Assembly (NCBI RefSeq): GCF_024266585.1
Contig: NZ_CP100647.1
Span: forward strand, 1,531,001-1,595,000
Source: Xanthomonas sacchari
Lineage (GTDB): Bacteria; Pseudomonadota; Gammaproteobacteria; Xanthomonadales; Xanthomonadaceae
Reading direction: 5' to 3'
DNA length: 64,000 nt
The notes beneath the pieces were generated by a model. That model was not told the DNA's origin. It worked only from the letters and a program-made list of their open reading frames with translations, and ran no database searches. The position numbers and the translations under genes are program-made. Below, one piece after another: positions 1-8,377 of the stretch; the stretch's first letter is position 1, and each line of letters opens with the position of its first letter.

Positions 1-770
1 CACTGCGTCTGGACTGAAGTCCCTCCCACAGTGCCCCAGCCAGCTCGCCGCAAGCCCCTGTGGGAGCGGCTTCAGCCGCGACGAGCGAAGCGGTGCGCTC
101 GCCGATGGCGTACTGCGTCGGGACTGAAGTCCCTCCCACAGTGCCTCGGGCAACTCGCCGCAAGCCCCTGTGGGAGCGGCTTCAGCCGCGACGAGCGAAG
201 CGGTGCGCTCGCCGATGGCGTACTGCGTCGGGACTGAAGTCCCTCCCACAGTGCCTCAGGCAACTCGCCGCAAGCCCCTGTGGGACCGGCTTCAGCCGCG
301 ACGAGCGAAGCGGTGCGCTCACCGATGGTGCACTGCGTCGGGACTGAAGTCCCTCCCACAGTGCCTCAGCCAGCTCGCCACAAGCCCCTGTGGGAGCGGC
401 TTTAGCCGCGACGAGCGAAGCGGTGCGCTCACCGATGGCGCACTGCGTCGGGACTGAAGTCCCTCCCACAGTGCCCCAGGCAGCTCGCCGCAAGCCCCTG
501 TGGGAGCGGCTTCAGCCGCGACGAGCGAAGCGGTCCGCTCGCCGATGGCGCACTGCGTCGGGACTGAAGTCCCTCCCACAGTGCCTCAGGCAACTCGCCG
601 CAAGCCCCTGTGGGAGCGGCTTCAGCCGCGACGAGCGAAGCGGTCCGCTCGCCGATGACGCACTGCGTCGGGACTGAAGTCCCTCCCACAGTGCCCCAGG
701 CAGCTCGCCGCAAGCCCCTGTGGGAGCGGCTTCAGCCGCGACGAACGCAGCGCTGTGCTTTCCGACGACG
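1..770. repeat. seven tandem copies of a 110-bp unit carrying REP palindromes
   Basis: Units begin at 1, 111, 221, 331, 441, 551 and 661, an exact 110-bp period. Each holds the palindrome GGGACTGAAGTCCC followed by TCCCACAG, then CTGTGGGAGCGGCTTCAGCC. CCCACAG and CTGTGGG face each other, so each unit can fold into a long hairpin. Copies differ by a few substitutions and the seventh decays after about 742. The same palindromes occur singly elsewhere in the window. Overlapping open frames cross the array on both strands, but they arise from the repetition and I do not read them as genes. The array continues beyond the left edge or starts at it. Confidence 0.9.
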
Positions 771-866
771 CGATGGGTCGGGCCGAAGCCTCCTTGTCGT
801 GCATCCGGCTGACGCGCCGCCATGGCGTGACGACGCGGCTGCATCCCCGCGTCGCCACGACGACGC

Positions 867-1826
867 TTACGGCAGCCCGGCCAGCCAGTCGTCGTCGCTG
901 CCTTCGTTGATGTCGGCGAACAGCGGCGTGGAGAAGTAGCGCTCGCCGGTGTCCGGCAGCATTGCCAGGATCACCGCACCGGGCGCGGCGGTCTCGGCCA
1001 CGCGCAGCGCGGTGGCGACCGTGCCGCCGCCGGAGATGCCGGTGAAGATGCCTTCCTCGGCGGCGAGGCGGCGCGACACCGCGATGGCGTCGGCGTCGTC
1101 CACGCTCAGCACTTCGTCGTAGACCTCGCGGTTGAGCACTTCGGGCACGAAGTCCGGGGTCCAGCCCTGGATCTTGTGCGGCTTCCACTCCTGGCCCTGC
1201 AGCAGGGCCGCGCCGGCCGGCTCGGTGGCGGTGATGCGCACCTCCGGGCGGGCCAGCCGCAGCACTTCGCCGACGCCGGTAAGGGTGCCGCCGGTGCCCC
1301 AGCCGCTGACGAAATGGTCGAGCCGGCGGCCGGCGAAGTCGCGCAGGATCTCCGCGGCGGTGGTGCTGCGGTGATAGGCCGGGTTGGCCGGGTTGGCGAA
1401 CTGCCGGGCCAGGAACCAGCCGTGCTGCTTGGCCAGTTCCTCGGCCTTGCGCACCATGCCGCTGCCGCGCTCGGCAGCCGGGGTCAGGATCACCTTGGCG
1501 CCGTAGGCGCGCATCAGCTTGCGGCGCTCGATCGAGAAGGTCTCCACCATCGTCGCCACGAACTTGTAGCCGCGCGCGGCGGCGACCATCGCCAGCGCCA
1601 CGCCGGTGTTGCCCGAGGTCGCCTCGACGATGGTGTCGCCGGGCTTGAGCAGGCCGCGCGCCTCGGCGTCGAGCACGATCGCCAGGGCCAGGCGGTCCTT
1701 GACCGAGCCGCCGGGATTGAAAGCCTCGACCTTGACGTACAGGTCCACGTGCGCCGGGGCCAGGCGCTGCAGCTTGACGATCGGGGTGTGGCCGATGGTG
1801 TCGAGGATGTTGTCGTAGATGGCCAT
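867..1826 (-). CDS. cysK: cysteine synthase A (O-acetylserine sulfhydrylase)
   Basis: PLP-dependent enzyme, 319 residues, that makes L-cysteine from O-acetylserine and sulfide in the cytoplasm, the last step of sulfate assimilation. It starts MAIYDNILDTIGHTPIVKL, has the PLP lysine context NPGGSVKDR near residue 40, the substrate loop EATSGNTG near 70, and the phosphate-binding GTGGTLTG near 175. I chose the ATG at 1826, preceded by GGAG about nine bases upstream; a TTG two codons earlier is less likely. It lies 27 bases downstream of cysG on the same strand, consistent with co-transcription. The motif spacing fits CysK better than the thiosulfate-using CysM, though I could not align it. Confidence 0.93.
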   Translation of the reverse strand: MAIYDNILDTIGHTPIVKLQRLAPAHVDLYVKVEAFNPGGSVKDRLALAIVLDAEARGLLKPGDTIVEATSGNTGVALAMVAAARGYKFVATMVETFSIERRKLMRAYGAKVILTPAAERGSGMVRKAEELAKQHGWFLARQFANPANPAYHRSTTAAEILRDFAGRRLDHFVSGWGTGGTLTGVGEVLRLARPEVRITATEPAGAALLQGQEWKPHKIQGWTPDFVPEVLNREVYDEVLSVDDADAIAVSRRLAAEEGIFTGISGGGTVATALRVAETAAPGAVILAMLPDTGERYFSTPLFADINEGSDDDWLAGLP

Positions 1827-1853
1827 GCGCAATGTCTCCGGGAAGAAGGCGGG

Positions 1854-3050
1854 TCAGGCGGCGTGGGCCAGGGTAGGCGCCGCCGGCGTCGGGGAAGGTG
1901 AGGACGGCGCGCGCAGCGGCGCGGCGCCGAACCAGTGCAGGGTGTCGGCCAGCGCGGCCACCTCGCCGAGGATCAGCAGCGCCGGCGCACGTACCGCATG
2001 CGCGCGGGCGGTGTCGGGCAGGTCGGCGAGGGTGCCGAGCACCACCCGCTGTTCCGCGCGCGAGCCGTTCTCCACCAGCGCGAACGGCGTGCTGGCGGCA
2101 CGGCCGGCGGCGAGCAGGCGCGTGCGCACCGTGTCCAGGCCGGCCACGCCCATGTACACCGCCAGGGTCTGCCGCTCCTGCGCCAGCGCCGCCCAGTCCA
2201 GGGTGTCCAGCGAGGCCTTGCAGTGCGCGGTGACCAGGCGCAGCGATTGCGCGTGGTCGCGATGGGTCAGCGGGATGCCGGCATAGGCGGCGCAGGCCAG
2301 CGCCGCGGTGATGCCGGGCACCACGGCGTAGTCGACGTCGTGGGCGCGCAGGTATTCCAGTTCCTCGCCGCCGCGGCCGAACACGAACGGGTCGCCGCCC
2401 TTCAGCCGCACCACCCGGCGCCCGCGCCGCGCGTGCTCCAGCAGCAGGGCATGGATCCGGTCCTGGGCCACGCTGTGGCCATCGGCCGACTTGCCGACGG
2501 CGATGCGCTCGGTGCCGGCCGGCAGCAACTGCAGGATCGCGGCGCTGACCAGGCGATCGTGCAGGACCACGTCGGCCTGGCGCAGGGCCTGCAGCGCGTG
2601 GCCGGTGAGCAGGCCGGGATCGCCGGGGCCGGCGCCGACCAGGGTCACGCTGCCGGGGCGCAGCGGCAGCGCCTGGCCCGCGGCGGCCTCGCCGGCATCA
2701 TCGGGGGGCGCGACCGCGGATGCCGGCTCGGCCGGCACGGCCTGCGCCAATACGCGCCGGGTGGCGGCGGCCTGCAGCGCCTGCCGGTTGGCCGCCGGAT
2801 CCTCGCTGGCGGCGAACAGGAACCACACGCTCTCCAGCCAGGCGCTGTCGAACGCATCGCGCAGCCAGGCCAGCCGGCCCTGTGCGGCCAGCGCGTGCAA
2901 GGCCGGGGTCAGGGTCGGGGCCGCCACCCGCGGCACCGCACCGGCGGCCAGCAGCGCCTGCACCTGGCGCTCGGCGGCCGCACCGCCGCCGATCACCAAT
3001 ACGGCCCGGTCGCGCAGGTCCGGATACAGGGCAATCGGGGCAGGGCTCAC
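1854..3050 (-). CDS. cysG: siroheme synthase with degenerate N-terminus; uroporphyrinogen-III C-methyltransferase half intact
   Basis: About 398 residues. Residues from about 134 on are a typical uroporphyrinogen-III methyltransferase ([51 protein letters not shown]), which makes precorrin-2 for siroheme, the cofactor of sulfite reductase. The first ~110 residues resemble the CysG NAD-binding domain (VLVIGGG at 17-23). The dimerisation/ferrochelatase segment, residues ~115-215 in enterobacterial CysG, is replaced by a ~20-residue Ala/Pro-rich linker. The position of the catalytic Asp of the Salmonella enzyme (NVVD) reads QAVP here. The start is uncertain: GTG at 3050 or TTG at 3065, neither with a clear ribosome site. 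Divergent from cysB and upstream of cysK. Confidence 0.88.
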   Translation of the reverse strand: MSPAPIALYPDLRDRAVLVIGGGAAAERQVQALLAAGAVPRVAAPTLTPALHALAAQGRLAWLRDAFDSAWLESVWFLFAASEDPAANRQALQAAATRRVLAQAVPAEPASAVAPPDDAGEAAAGQALPLRPGSVTLVGAGPGDPGLLTGHALQALRQADVVLHDRLVSAAILQLLPAGTERIAVGKSADGHSVAQDRIHALLLEHARRGRRVVRLKGGDPFVFGRGGEELEYLRAHDVDYAVVPGITAALACAAYAGIPLTHRDHAQSLRLVTAHCKASLDTLDWAALAQERQTLAVYMGVAGLDTVRTRLLAAGRAASTPFALVENGSRAEQRVVLGTLADLPDTARAHAVRAPALLILGEVAALADTLHWFGAAPLRAPSSPSPTPAAPTLAHAA

Positions 3051-3217
3051 AGGGACGGCTCGCAACGCGGGGAAGGGCGGAGCGACGACCGTAGCGCCGG
3101 CTCATAGCCCCAGGAAATGACTTCATACCCAAGACAGATAGCTTTCGGTTATAAGGTGGAAGGCCGAATTCCACTACAGTCGAGCGTCCCGCCAGGCGGC
3201 GCCTCGCCCTCGTCCCG
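3051..3217. promoter_or_regulatory. divergent cysG/cysB promoter region
   Basis: This 167-base gap separates the outward-reading cysG and cysB genes, so it must contain both promoters. It includes an AT-rich stretch around 3118-3160 (ATGACTTCATACC, then TTCGGTTATAAGGTGG) that stands out from the GC-rich surroundings and is a plausible site for CysB binding and RNA polymerase. A GGTTAT motif is shared with the cysJ/cysD divergent region. No exact -35/-10 boxes are asserted. Confidence 0.5.
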
Positions 3218-4201
3218 ATGACGCTGACCCAACTCCGCTACCTCGTCGCCATTGCCGATGCCGATCTGAACATCACCCTGGCGGCGGCGCGCGTGCATGC
3301 CACCCAGCCAGGGCTGTCCAAGCAGCTCAAGCAACTGGAGGACGAACTGGGCTTCCTGCTGTTCGTGCGCAAAGGCCGCAGCCTGGAGACGGTGACGCCG
3401 GCCGGGCGCGAGGTCATCGAACGCGCGCGGGCGGTGCTGGCCGAGGCCAACAACATCCGCACCTACGCGGCCAACCAGCGCCGCGAGAGCCAGGGCCAGC
3501 TGACCCTGACCACCACCCACACCCAGGCGCGCTTCGTGCTGCCGCCGGCGGTGGCGCAGATCAAGCAGGCCTACCCGCAGGTCAGCGTGCACCTGCAGCA
3601 GGCCGCCGAGAGCGCGGCGCTGGACCTGCTCAGCCAGGGCGATGCCGACATCGCCATCGTCAGCACCGCCGGCAGCGCGCCGGCCGCCGGCATCGCCGTG
3701 CCGCTGTACCGCTGGCGGCGGCTGGTGCTGGTGCCGCGCGGGCATGCGCTGGACGTGCCCAAGCGGGTGCCGGACATGGCCGCGCTGGCGGCGCAGCCGC
3801 TGATCAGCTACGAATCCTCGACCCGCGCCGGCTCCTCGCTGCAGCGCGCCTTCGGCCGGCTCGGGCTGGAGCCGCGGATCGCGCTGACCGCGCTGGACGC
3901 GGACCTGATCAAGACCTACGTGCGCACCGGGCTGGGCGTGGGCCTGCTCGCGGAAATGGCGGTCAGCGCCAACGACACCGACCTGCGCGCCTGGCCGGCG
4001 CCGCCGGAGATTCCCGAATGCATCGCCTGGGCGGTGTTGCCGCGCGACCGGGTGCTGCGCGACTACGCGCTGGAACTGGTGCACGTGCTGGCGCCGCAGA
4101 TCGACACCCGCGACCTGCGCCGGGTGATGGAAGGCAACCAGCAGCCGGACTGGCCGGCGCCGCCGAGTTGGGAGGCGTTGACCCAGACCATTACCAGTTA
4201 G
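3218..4201 (+). CDS. cysB: LysR-family sulfur regulator CysB-like
   Basis: 327-residue LysR-type regulator. The N-terminal winged helix-turn-helix (residues ~1-60) has the CysB pattern MTLTQLRYLVAIADADLNIT followed by ATQPGLSKQLKQLEDELG. The effector domain includes the CysB-typical TTTHTQARFVLPP near residue 105. In enterobacteria CysB activates sulfate-assimilation genes in response to N-acetylserine or O-acetylserine and represses its own gene. Placement divergent from cysG and within 13 kb of cysJIH and cysDN fits that role. The operator sites are not demonstrated from sequence. Confidence 0.9.
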   Translation: MTLTQLRYLVAIADADLNITLAAARVHATQPGLSKQLKQLEDELGFLLFVRKGRSLETVTPAGREVIERARAVLAEANNIRTYAANQRRESQGQLTLTTTHTQARFVLPPAVAQIKQAYPQVSVHLQQAAESAALDLLSQGDADIAIVSTAGSAPAAGIAVPLYRWRRLVLVPRGHALDVPKRVPDMAALAAQPLISYESSTRAGSSLQRAFGRLGLEPRIALTALDADLIKTYVRTGLGVGLLAEMAVSANDTDLRAWPAPPEIPECIAWAVLPRDRVLRDYALELVHVLAPQIDTRDLRRVMEGNQQPDWPAPPSWEALTQTITS

Positions 4202-4800
4202 AAGCTGGGAGTCGGGAATCGGGATTGGGGAATCGCGACAGCGGCGCGCCGTGCTCGATGCGCCGATCGGCTTCAGGCAGATGTCGGAACAAAAGACGCG
4301 TGGGCAACGACACCGCGGCCTGTACTGGATGCTGGAAGGAAGACCTCGCAGCGACGTGGCCGCTTGGCGCGACTGAGCAGACCATCGCTGGCTAAGGCGC
4401 GCAGCGCGATAAAGCCGGGAGTCGGGAATCGGGATTGGGGAATCGCAACAGCGGCGCGCCGCGATTGATGCGCCGATTGGCTTCAGACAGGCGTCCGAGC
4501 AAAAGACGCGTGGGCAACGACTGCGCGGCCTGTACTGGATGCTGGAAGGAAGACTACGCAGCGACGTGGCCGCTTGGCGTGGCTGAGCAGACCATCACTG
4601 GTTAAGGCGCGCAGCGCGATGAAGCTGGGAGTCGGGAATCGGGATTGGGGAATCGCGACAGCGGCGTTCCGTGCTCGATGCGCCGATCGGCTTCAGGCAG
4701 ATGTCGGAACAAAAGACGCGTGGGCAACGACACCGCGGTCTGTACTGGAATTGCTGGAACGAAGACCACGCAACGACGTGGCCGCTTGGCGCGGCAGGGC
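4202..4800. repeat. three imperfect ~210-bp direct repeats, each led by a GGGAATCGGGATTGGGG element
   Basis: Copies start near 4201, 4411 and 4621. Each opens with GAAGCTGGGAGTCGGGAATC or a close variant, continues through GGCTTCAGGCAGATGTCGGA and AAAAGACGCGTGGGCAACGA, and ends in GCGCAGCGCGAT. The third copy is cut short near 4800 and has small insertions. Short open frames cross the copies on both strands but none has a ribosome site or a recognisable product. The block fills the gap between cysB and the LURP-one gene; 4801-4956 shows nothing beyond the likely promoter of the latter. Confidence 0.85.
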
Positions 4801-4956
4801 CGCGTGCGTTGCCGTCGCCCCAGCCGCCCCCTATCATGCGGCCCGCTCTGCCACCCGGCAGACCGCGCCCCTGGACGTGCCGGCGGCTGCCGGCCATGCG
4901 CCGTCGCTGCGGCCGGTGTCTCGCGCGCGTCGACTTTCCCAACGCAAGGACGCCCG

Positions 4957-5544
4957 ATGCATCCTGTTCTCCAGCACAACCTGTTCTTCGTCAAGGAACA
5001 GGTCGGCATGTTCAAGGCCGCCAACAACTACGACGTGTTCGATCCGCACAGCAACCGCAAGCTGCTGGAATGCCGCGAGCCGAACCTGGGCGTGTTCACC
5101 AGGATCTTTCGTTTCAGCGACTACAAGCGCATGACCCCGTTCCATGTGGAAGTGCGCACCCCGGACGGACAGAAGGTGCTGACGGTCAAGCGCGGATTCT
5201 CGCTGTTCCTGTCCACGGTCGAGGTGCTGGACGAGCACGACCGGCGCGTGGGTTCCTTCAGCCAGAAGTTCTTCTCCATCGGCGGCAAGTTCGATGTGCT
5301 CGATGCCCAGGGCGCGCCGGTGTGCACCCTGCGCGGCAAGTGGACCAGCTGGGATTTCCGCTTCGTGCAGGGCGAGCGCGAACTGGCGCAGGTGGCCAAG
5401 AAGTGGGCCGGGCTGGGCAAGGAGCTGTTCACCAGTGCCGACAACTACATGCTGGCGATCGCCGACAGCGTGCCGGCCGAGGATCCGCGGCGGATCCTGA
5501 TCATGGCGGCGGTGCTGTGTATCGACATGGTGTTGAAGGAATGA
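4957..5544 (+). CDS. LURP-one-related / scramblase-like protein
   Basis: 195-residue protein beginning MHPVLQHNLFFVKEQVGMFK. Successive beta-strand segments (NYDVFDPHSNRKLLECREP, HVEVRTPDGQKVLTVKRGF, VLDEHDRRVGSF, KFDVLDAQGAPVCTLRGKW) are the pattern of the LURP-one / phospholipid scramblase-like fold, a 12-stranded barrel around a central helix. No signal peptide is seen; a hydrophobic stretch (RILIMAAVLCIDMVL) closes the protein. The ATG at 4957 follows AAGGAC. Bacterial members have no settled function, so I do not assign one. It stands alone between repeat blocks. Confidence 0.65.
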   Translation: MHPVLQHNLFFVKEQVGMFKAANNYDVFDPHSNRKLLECREPNLGVFTRIFRFSDYKRMTPFHVEVRTPDGQKVLTVKRGFSLFLSTVEVLDEHDRRVGSFSQKFFSIGGKFDVLDAQGAPVCTLRGKWTSWDFRFVQGERELAQVAKKWAGLGKELFTSADNYMLAIADSVPAEDPRRILIMAAVLCIDMVLKE

Positions 5545-5858
5545 TGGGGGTGAAGCCGGGATTGGGGAATCGGGATTGGGGAATCGCAAAAGCTGGATTC
5601 CTGCGGCTGCTGCAACCCGGCTCCTCACGCTGAGCGGGAGGGGACGTTGTGGGAGGGACTTCAGTCCCGACTGCAGGCTGCAGGAAGACTCCGGTACTTC
5701 ACTGGTTGCCCGGTAGGAGCGGCTTCAGTCGCGACCGGCCTGCCTGTAGCGCATCGCCTCGGCGCGCTCCGCCGCCGTGCCGGCGACGCTCCCTTCTCCC
5801 CCCGGGAGAAGCTGCCCCGAAGGGGCGGATGAGGGGCGGGCGGCCGCGGCCGCCCGGC
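5545..5858. repeat. intergenic repeat cluster
   Basis: This 314-base gap has no gene. It contains a GGGATTGGGGAATCGGGATT element (about 5555-5588), a TGTGGGAGGGACTTCAGTCCC palindrome (about 5648-5668), a GTAGGAGCGGCTTCAGTCGC REP (about 5714-5733), and a GGGAGAAGCTGCCCCGAAGG element near 5800-5830. All except the last recur elsewhere in the window. Confidence 0.75.
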
Positions 5859-7058
5859 TCAGGCGTTCGCTGCCGCCGGCAGCAGCACGCTGAAGCGGGT
5901 GCCCTGGCCCGGCTGGCTGCGCACTTCGACGCTGCAGCCCAGGGTCTCGGCGGCGCGGCGCACGATCCACAGGCCCAGGCCGAGGCCGTCGCTGCGCGGG
6001 TCGGCCTGTTGGAAGGCCTGGAACAGCGTGCGCAGGCCATCTTCGTCCATGCCGATGCCGCGGTCGATGATCTCCACCGCCACGCGGTCGCCACGGCGCC
6101 GGCAGCCGATCAGCACCTTGCCCTGCGCGGTGTACTTGACCGCGTTGCCGAGCAGATTGCCGAGCAACGTGGACAGCAAGGGCGCGCTGCTGCGCACGCG
6201 CAGGGAGGTCGCCACGCTGCGCAGCTGCACGCCCTTGGCCACGGCCTGCGGCTGCCAGGTCGCCAGGATCGGCGCCAGCACGTCGGCCAGGGCCAGGTTC
6301 TGCAGCGCCGGCAGGCGCAGTTCGCCGGCGGCGGCGTTGGTGGCGAGCTGGTCGAGCCCGCTGGCGACCTGGTTCAGGGCGACGCGTGCGGTCTCCAGCG
6401 GGCCATCCAGCGTGGCGTCGTGCTGGCGCTGCAGCTTGCTCAGCGCGTAGGACGCGGTGCGCAGCGGTGTCTTCAGGTCGTGGCCGGCGATGGCCATCAG
6501 GCGGGTGCGGTAGTGGTTGGACTCCTGCGCCAGGTACAGCGCCTTGCGCAGTTCCAGTTGGCCCATCGCCTGCCGCGCCAGCGCGCGCAGCGCTTCGATC
6601 TGCTCGTAGCTGAGCTGGCGCGGGCGCCGGTCGAGCACGCACACGGTGCCCAGGGCCAGGCCATCGGAGGTCTTCAGCAGCGCGCCGGCGTAGAAGTGCA
6701 GGCGCATGTCGCCGGTGACCAGCGGGTTGCAGGCGAAGCGCGGATCCTCGCGGGTGTCCGGCACCAGCAGCAGGTCGTCCTCGAGCAGGGCATGCGCGCA
6801 CAGCGAGGTCGCCAGCGGCGTTTCGCGCGTGCCCAGCCCGATCTCGCTCTTGAACCACTGGCGCTCGCTGTCGATCAGGTTGACCACCGCGATCGGCGCC
6901 TGGCAGATCAGCGCCGCCAGCCGGGTGATGTCGTCGAACGCCGGCTCGCGCGGCGTGTCCAGGATCGCGTAGCTGTGCAGCGCGTCCAGGCGCAGCGCTT
7001 CGTTGCGTGGCTTGGCCGCGCAGTAGACCGGGTCGGCGGCGGGTTCGGCAGTGGACAT
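5859..7058 (-). CDS. GAF-domain sensor histidine kinase (orphan)
   Basis: 399-residue cytoplasmic kinase without membrane segments. Residues ~20-165 are a GAF domain (AILDTPREPAFDDITRLAAL, VNLIDSERQWFKS). The phosphoacceptor H-box reads GHDLKTPLR near residue 190. The ATPase domain follows, with an N-box (LLGNLLGNAVKYTAQGK), G1 (DRGIGMDEDG) and G2 (SDGLGLGLWIV). The ATG at 7058 is preferred because the upstream in-frame extension is Arg-rich and lacks domain similarity. No response regulator is adjacent, so its partner and signal are unknown. The GAF type resembles those in small-molecule or redox-sensing kinases, which is only a family-level inference. Confidence 0.85.
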   Translation of the reverse strand: MSTAEPAADPVYCAAKPRNEALRLDALHSYAILDTPREPAFDDITRLAALICQAPIAVVNLIDSERQWFKSEIGLGTRETPLATSLCAHALLEDDLLLVPDTREDPRFACNPLVTGDMRLHFYAGALLKTSDGLALGTVCVLDRRPRQLSYEQIEALRALARQAMGQLELRKALYLAQESNHYRTRLMAIAGHDLKTPLRTASYALSKLQRQHDATLDGPLETARVALNQVASGLDQLATNAAAGELRLPALQNLALADVLAPILATWQPQAVAKGVQLRSVATSLRVRSSAPLLSTLLGNLLGNAVKYTAQGKVLIGCRRRGDRVAVEIIDRGIGMDEDGLRTLFQAFQQADPRSDGLGLGLWIVRRAAETLGCSVEVRSQPGQGTRFSVLLPAAANA

Positions 7059-7194
7059 GCAGCGCGACTCGGGCAGGAAGGCGCGCAGTTTATGGCAACT
7101 GTCACGGTTTTTGCCGACGCCGCGTTCACGCCGCGCTCGCGTGGGTTGCACCCGCGCTTAGCGAACCCGACGCGGCGGCAGGCCGCGCCGCGGT

Positions 7195-7620
7195 TCAGCC
7201 GACCCAGCGGCCCTGGGCGTCGACCAAGGGCGTGCCGTCTTCCTTGGCGAAGGCGCCGCGCTGCGGCGACGGCAGGATGTCCAGCACGGTTTCCGACGGC
7301 CGGCACAGGCGCGTGCCCAGCGGCGTGACCACGATCGGCCGGTTGAGCAGGATCGGATGCTGCAGCATGGCGTCCAGCAACGCGTCCTCGCCCAGCGTCG
7401 GGTCGTCCAGTCCCAGCTCGGCATACGGCGTGCCCTTCTGCCGGATCAACGCGCGCAGCGGCAGCCCGCTGGCCGCCGCCAGCGCCTGCAGGGTGGCGCG
7501 GTCCGGCGGCGTCTTCAGGTACTCGATCACGGTGGGCTCGACGCCGCTGTTGCGGATCAGCCCCAGCACGTTGCGCGAGGTGCCGCAGGCGGGGTTGTGG
7601 TAGAGGGTGATGGTGGGCAT
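7195..7620 (-). CDS. arsC: glutaredoxin-type arsenate reductase (ArsC family)
   Basis: 141-residue thioredoxin-fold protein. The active site is HNPACGTSRN with the catalytic Cys at residue 12, exactly as in plasmid R773 ArsC, and conserved Arg residues occur in TPLGTRLCRPSE near residue 105. Family members reduce arsenate to arsenite using glutathione and glutaredoxin. The ATG at 7620 begins MPTITLYHNP. There is no arsB, acr3 or arsR next to it, so a role in arsenic resistance cannot be read from context. The cofactor-less neighbourhood leaves a general ArsC/Spx-like function possible. Confidence 0.85.
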   Translation of the reverse strand: MPTITLYHNPACGTSRNVLGLIRNSGVEPTVIEYLKTPPDRATLQALAAASGLPLRALIRQKGTPYAELGLDDPTLGEDALLDAMLQHPILLNRPIVVTPLGTRLCRPSETVLDILPSPQRGAFAKEDGTPLVDAQGRWVG

Positions 7621-7902
7621 CGGGGCGGTCGTCGAAGGAAAAGAGGGCGGTGCATCGCGGTGGCGGGCATCGCCGGCCGCGTGGCCGCCCATGGTTCGGT
7701 ATCCGCGGCCTGCGCACAAGCCAGGGTCGCGCCGGGCGTGCAGCGCCTGGGCGGCGCACTTCCGCTCATCGGCTGCACGTCGCCCCGCGCCCGCCGTCCC
7801 GGATCGCGCGGCGCGCGTGCCTTGCGGGCTGGCACCTGGCGCCGTGCCTTGCGGCGGCCGGGGACGCGCCGCGCGCCGCGTCGCACGCTCTAGAATGCGC
7901 GG

Positions 7903-8307
7903 ATGTTCCGTCTCCGCCAGCCGTCATCGCCCTGGGCCGCGCTCGCCGCGCTGGCGCTCGGCCTGTTGCTGCTGGCGCCGCCGATCAGCCAGTGGCGGCA
8001 GGCGCAGGCTGCAGCGACGGGATTGCAGGACCAGGCGCTGTGCAGCGGCGGCGGCCTGCGCCTTTCGGGGCTGGCCGGCGCCGCGCTGGCGGCGCATGGC
8101 GGACACCACGACGATGCCGGCCTGGCGCACGCGCCGGCCTGCGATTACTGCCTGCTCGCCGCGCGGCTGCTGCCGTGGGTGGCGCTGTTGCTGGCGCTGC
8201 TGCCCTGGCGGTGTCCGCCGGCGCCGGTGGCGGCGCTGCGTTCCCGCGTCGTCTCGGCCATCCCGCGCCGTGCACACCCGGCACGCGGGCCCCCGCTGCG
8301 CTCCTGA
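7903..8307 (+). CDS. DUF2946-like small membrane protein
   Basis: 134 residues. An N-terminal hydrophobic segment (ALAALALGLLLLAPPI, residues ~12-27), a His/Cys-containing middle (GGHHDDAGLAHAPACDYCLLAA, quoted in part: HAPACDYCLLAA) and a second hydrophobic helix (LLPWVALLLALLPW) match the DUF2946 family, whose hallmark is a CxxC just before a transmembrane segment. Such genes often sit beside TonB receptors and PepSY proteins, as here. Function is unestablished; the CxxC and His residues suggest metal contact, which is inference. The C-terminal tail is Arg/Pro-rich. Confidence 0.6.
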   Translation: MFRLRQPSSPWAALAALALGLLLLAPPISQWRQAQAAATGLQDQALCSGGGLRLSGLAGAALAAHGGHHDDAGLAHAPACDYCLLAARLLPWVALLLALLPWRCPPAPVAALRSRVVSAIPRRAHPARGPPLRS

Positions 8308-8377
8308 TCCACGGGTTGTCGTTTCCGTGCCGCGGCGCCGCTGCGGCATGTCCTCGTGCCGATGGAGTTCCACCACC

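Noticed and set aside
1-770. CRISPR-like array or repeat-protein gene
   Set aside because: The period is a uniform 110 bp with no unique spacers, and 110 is not divisible by three, so neither an array nor a tandem-repeat protein fits.
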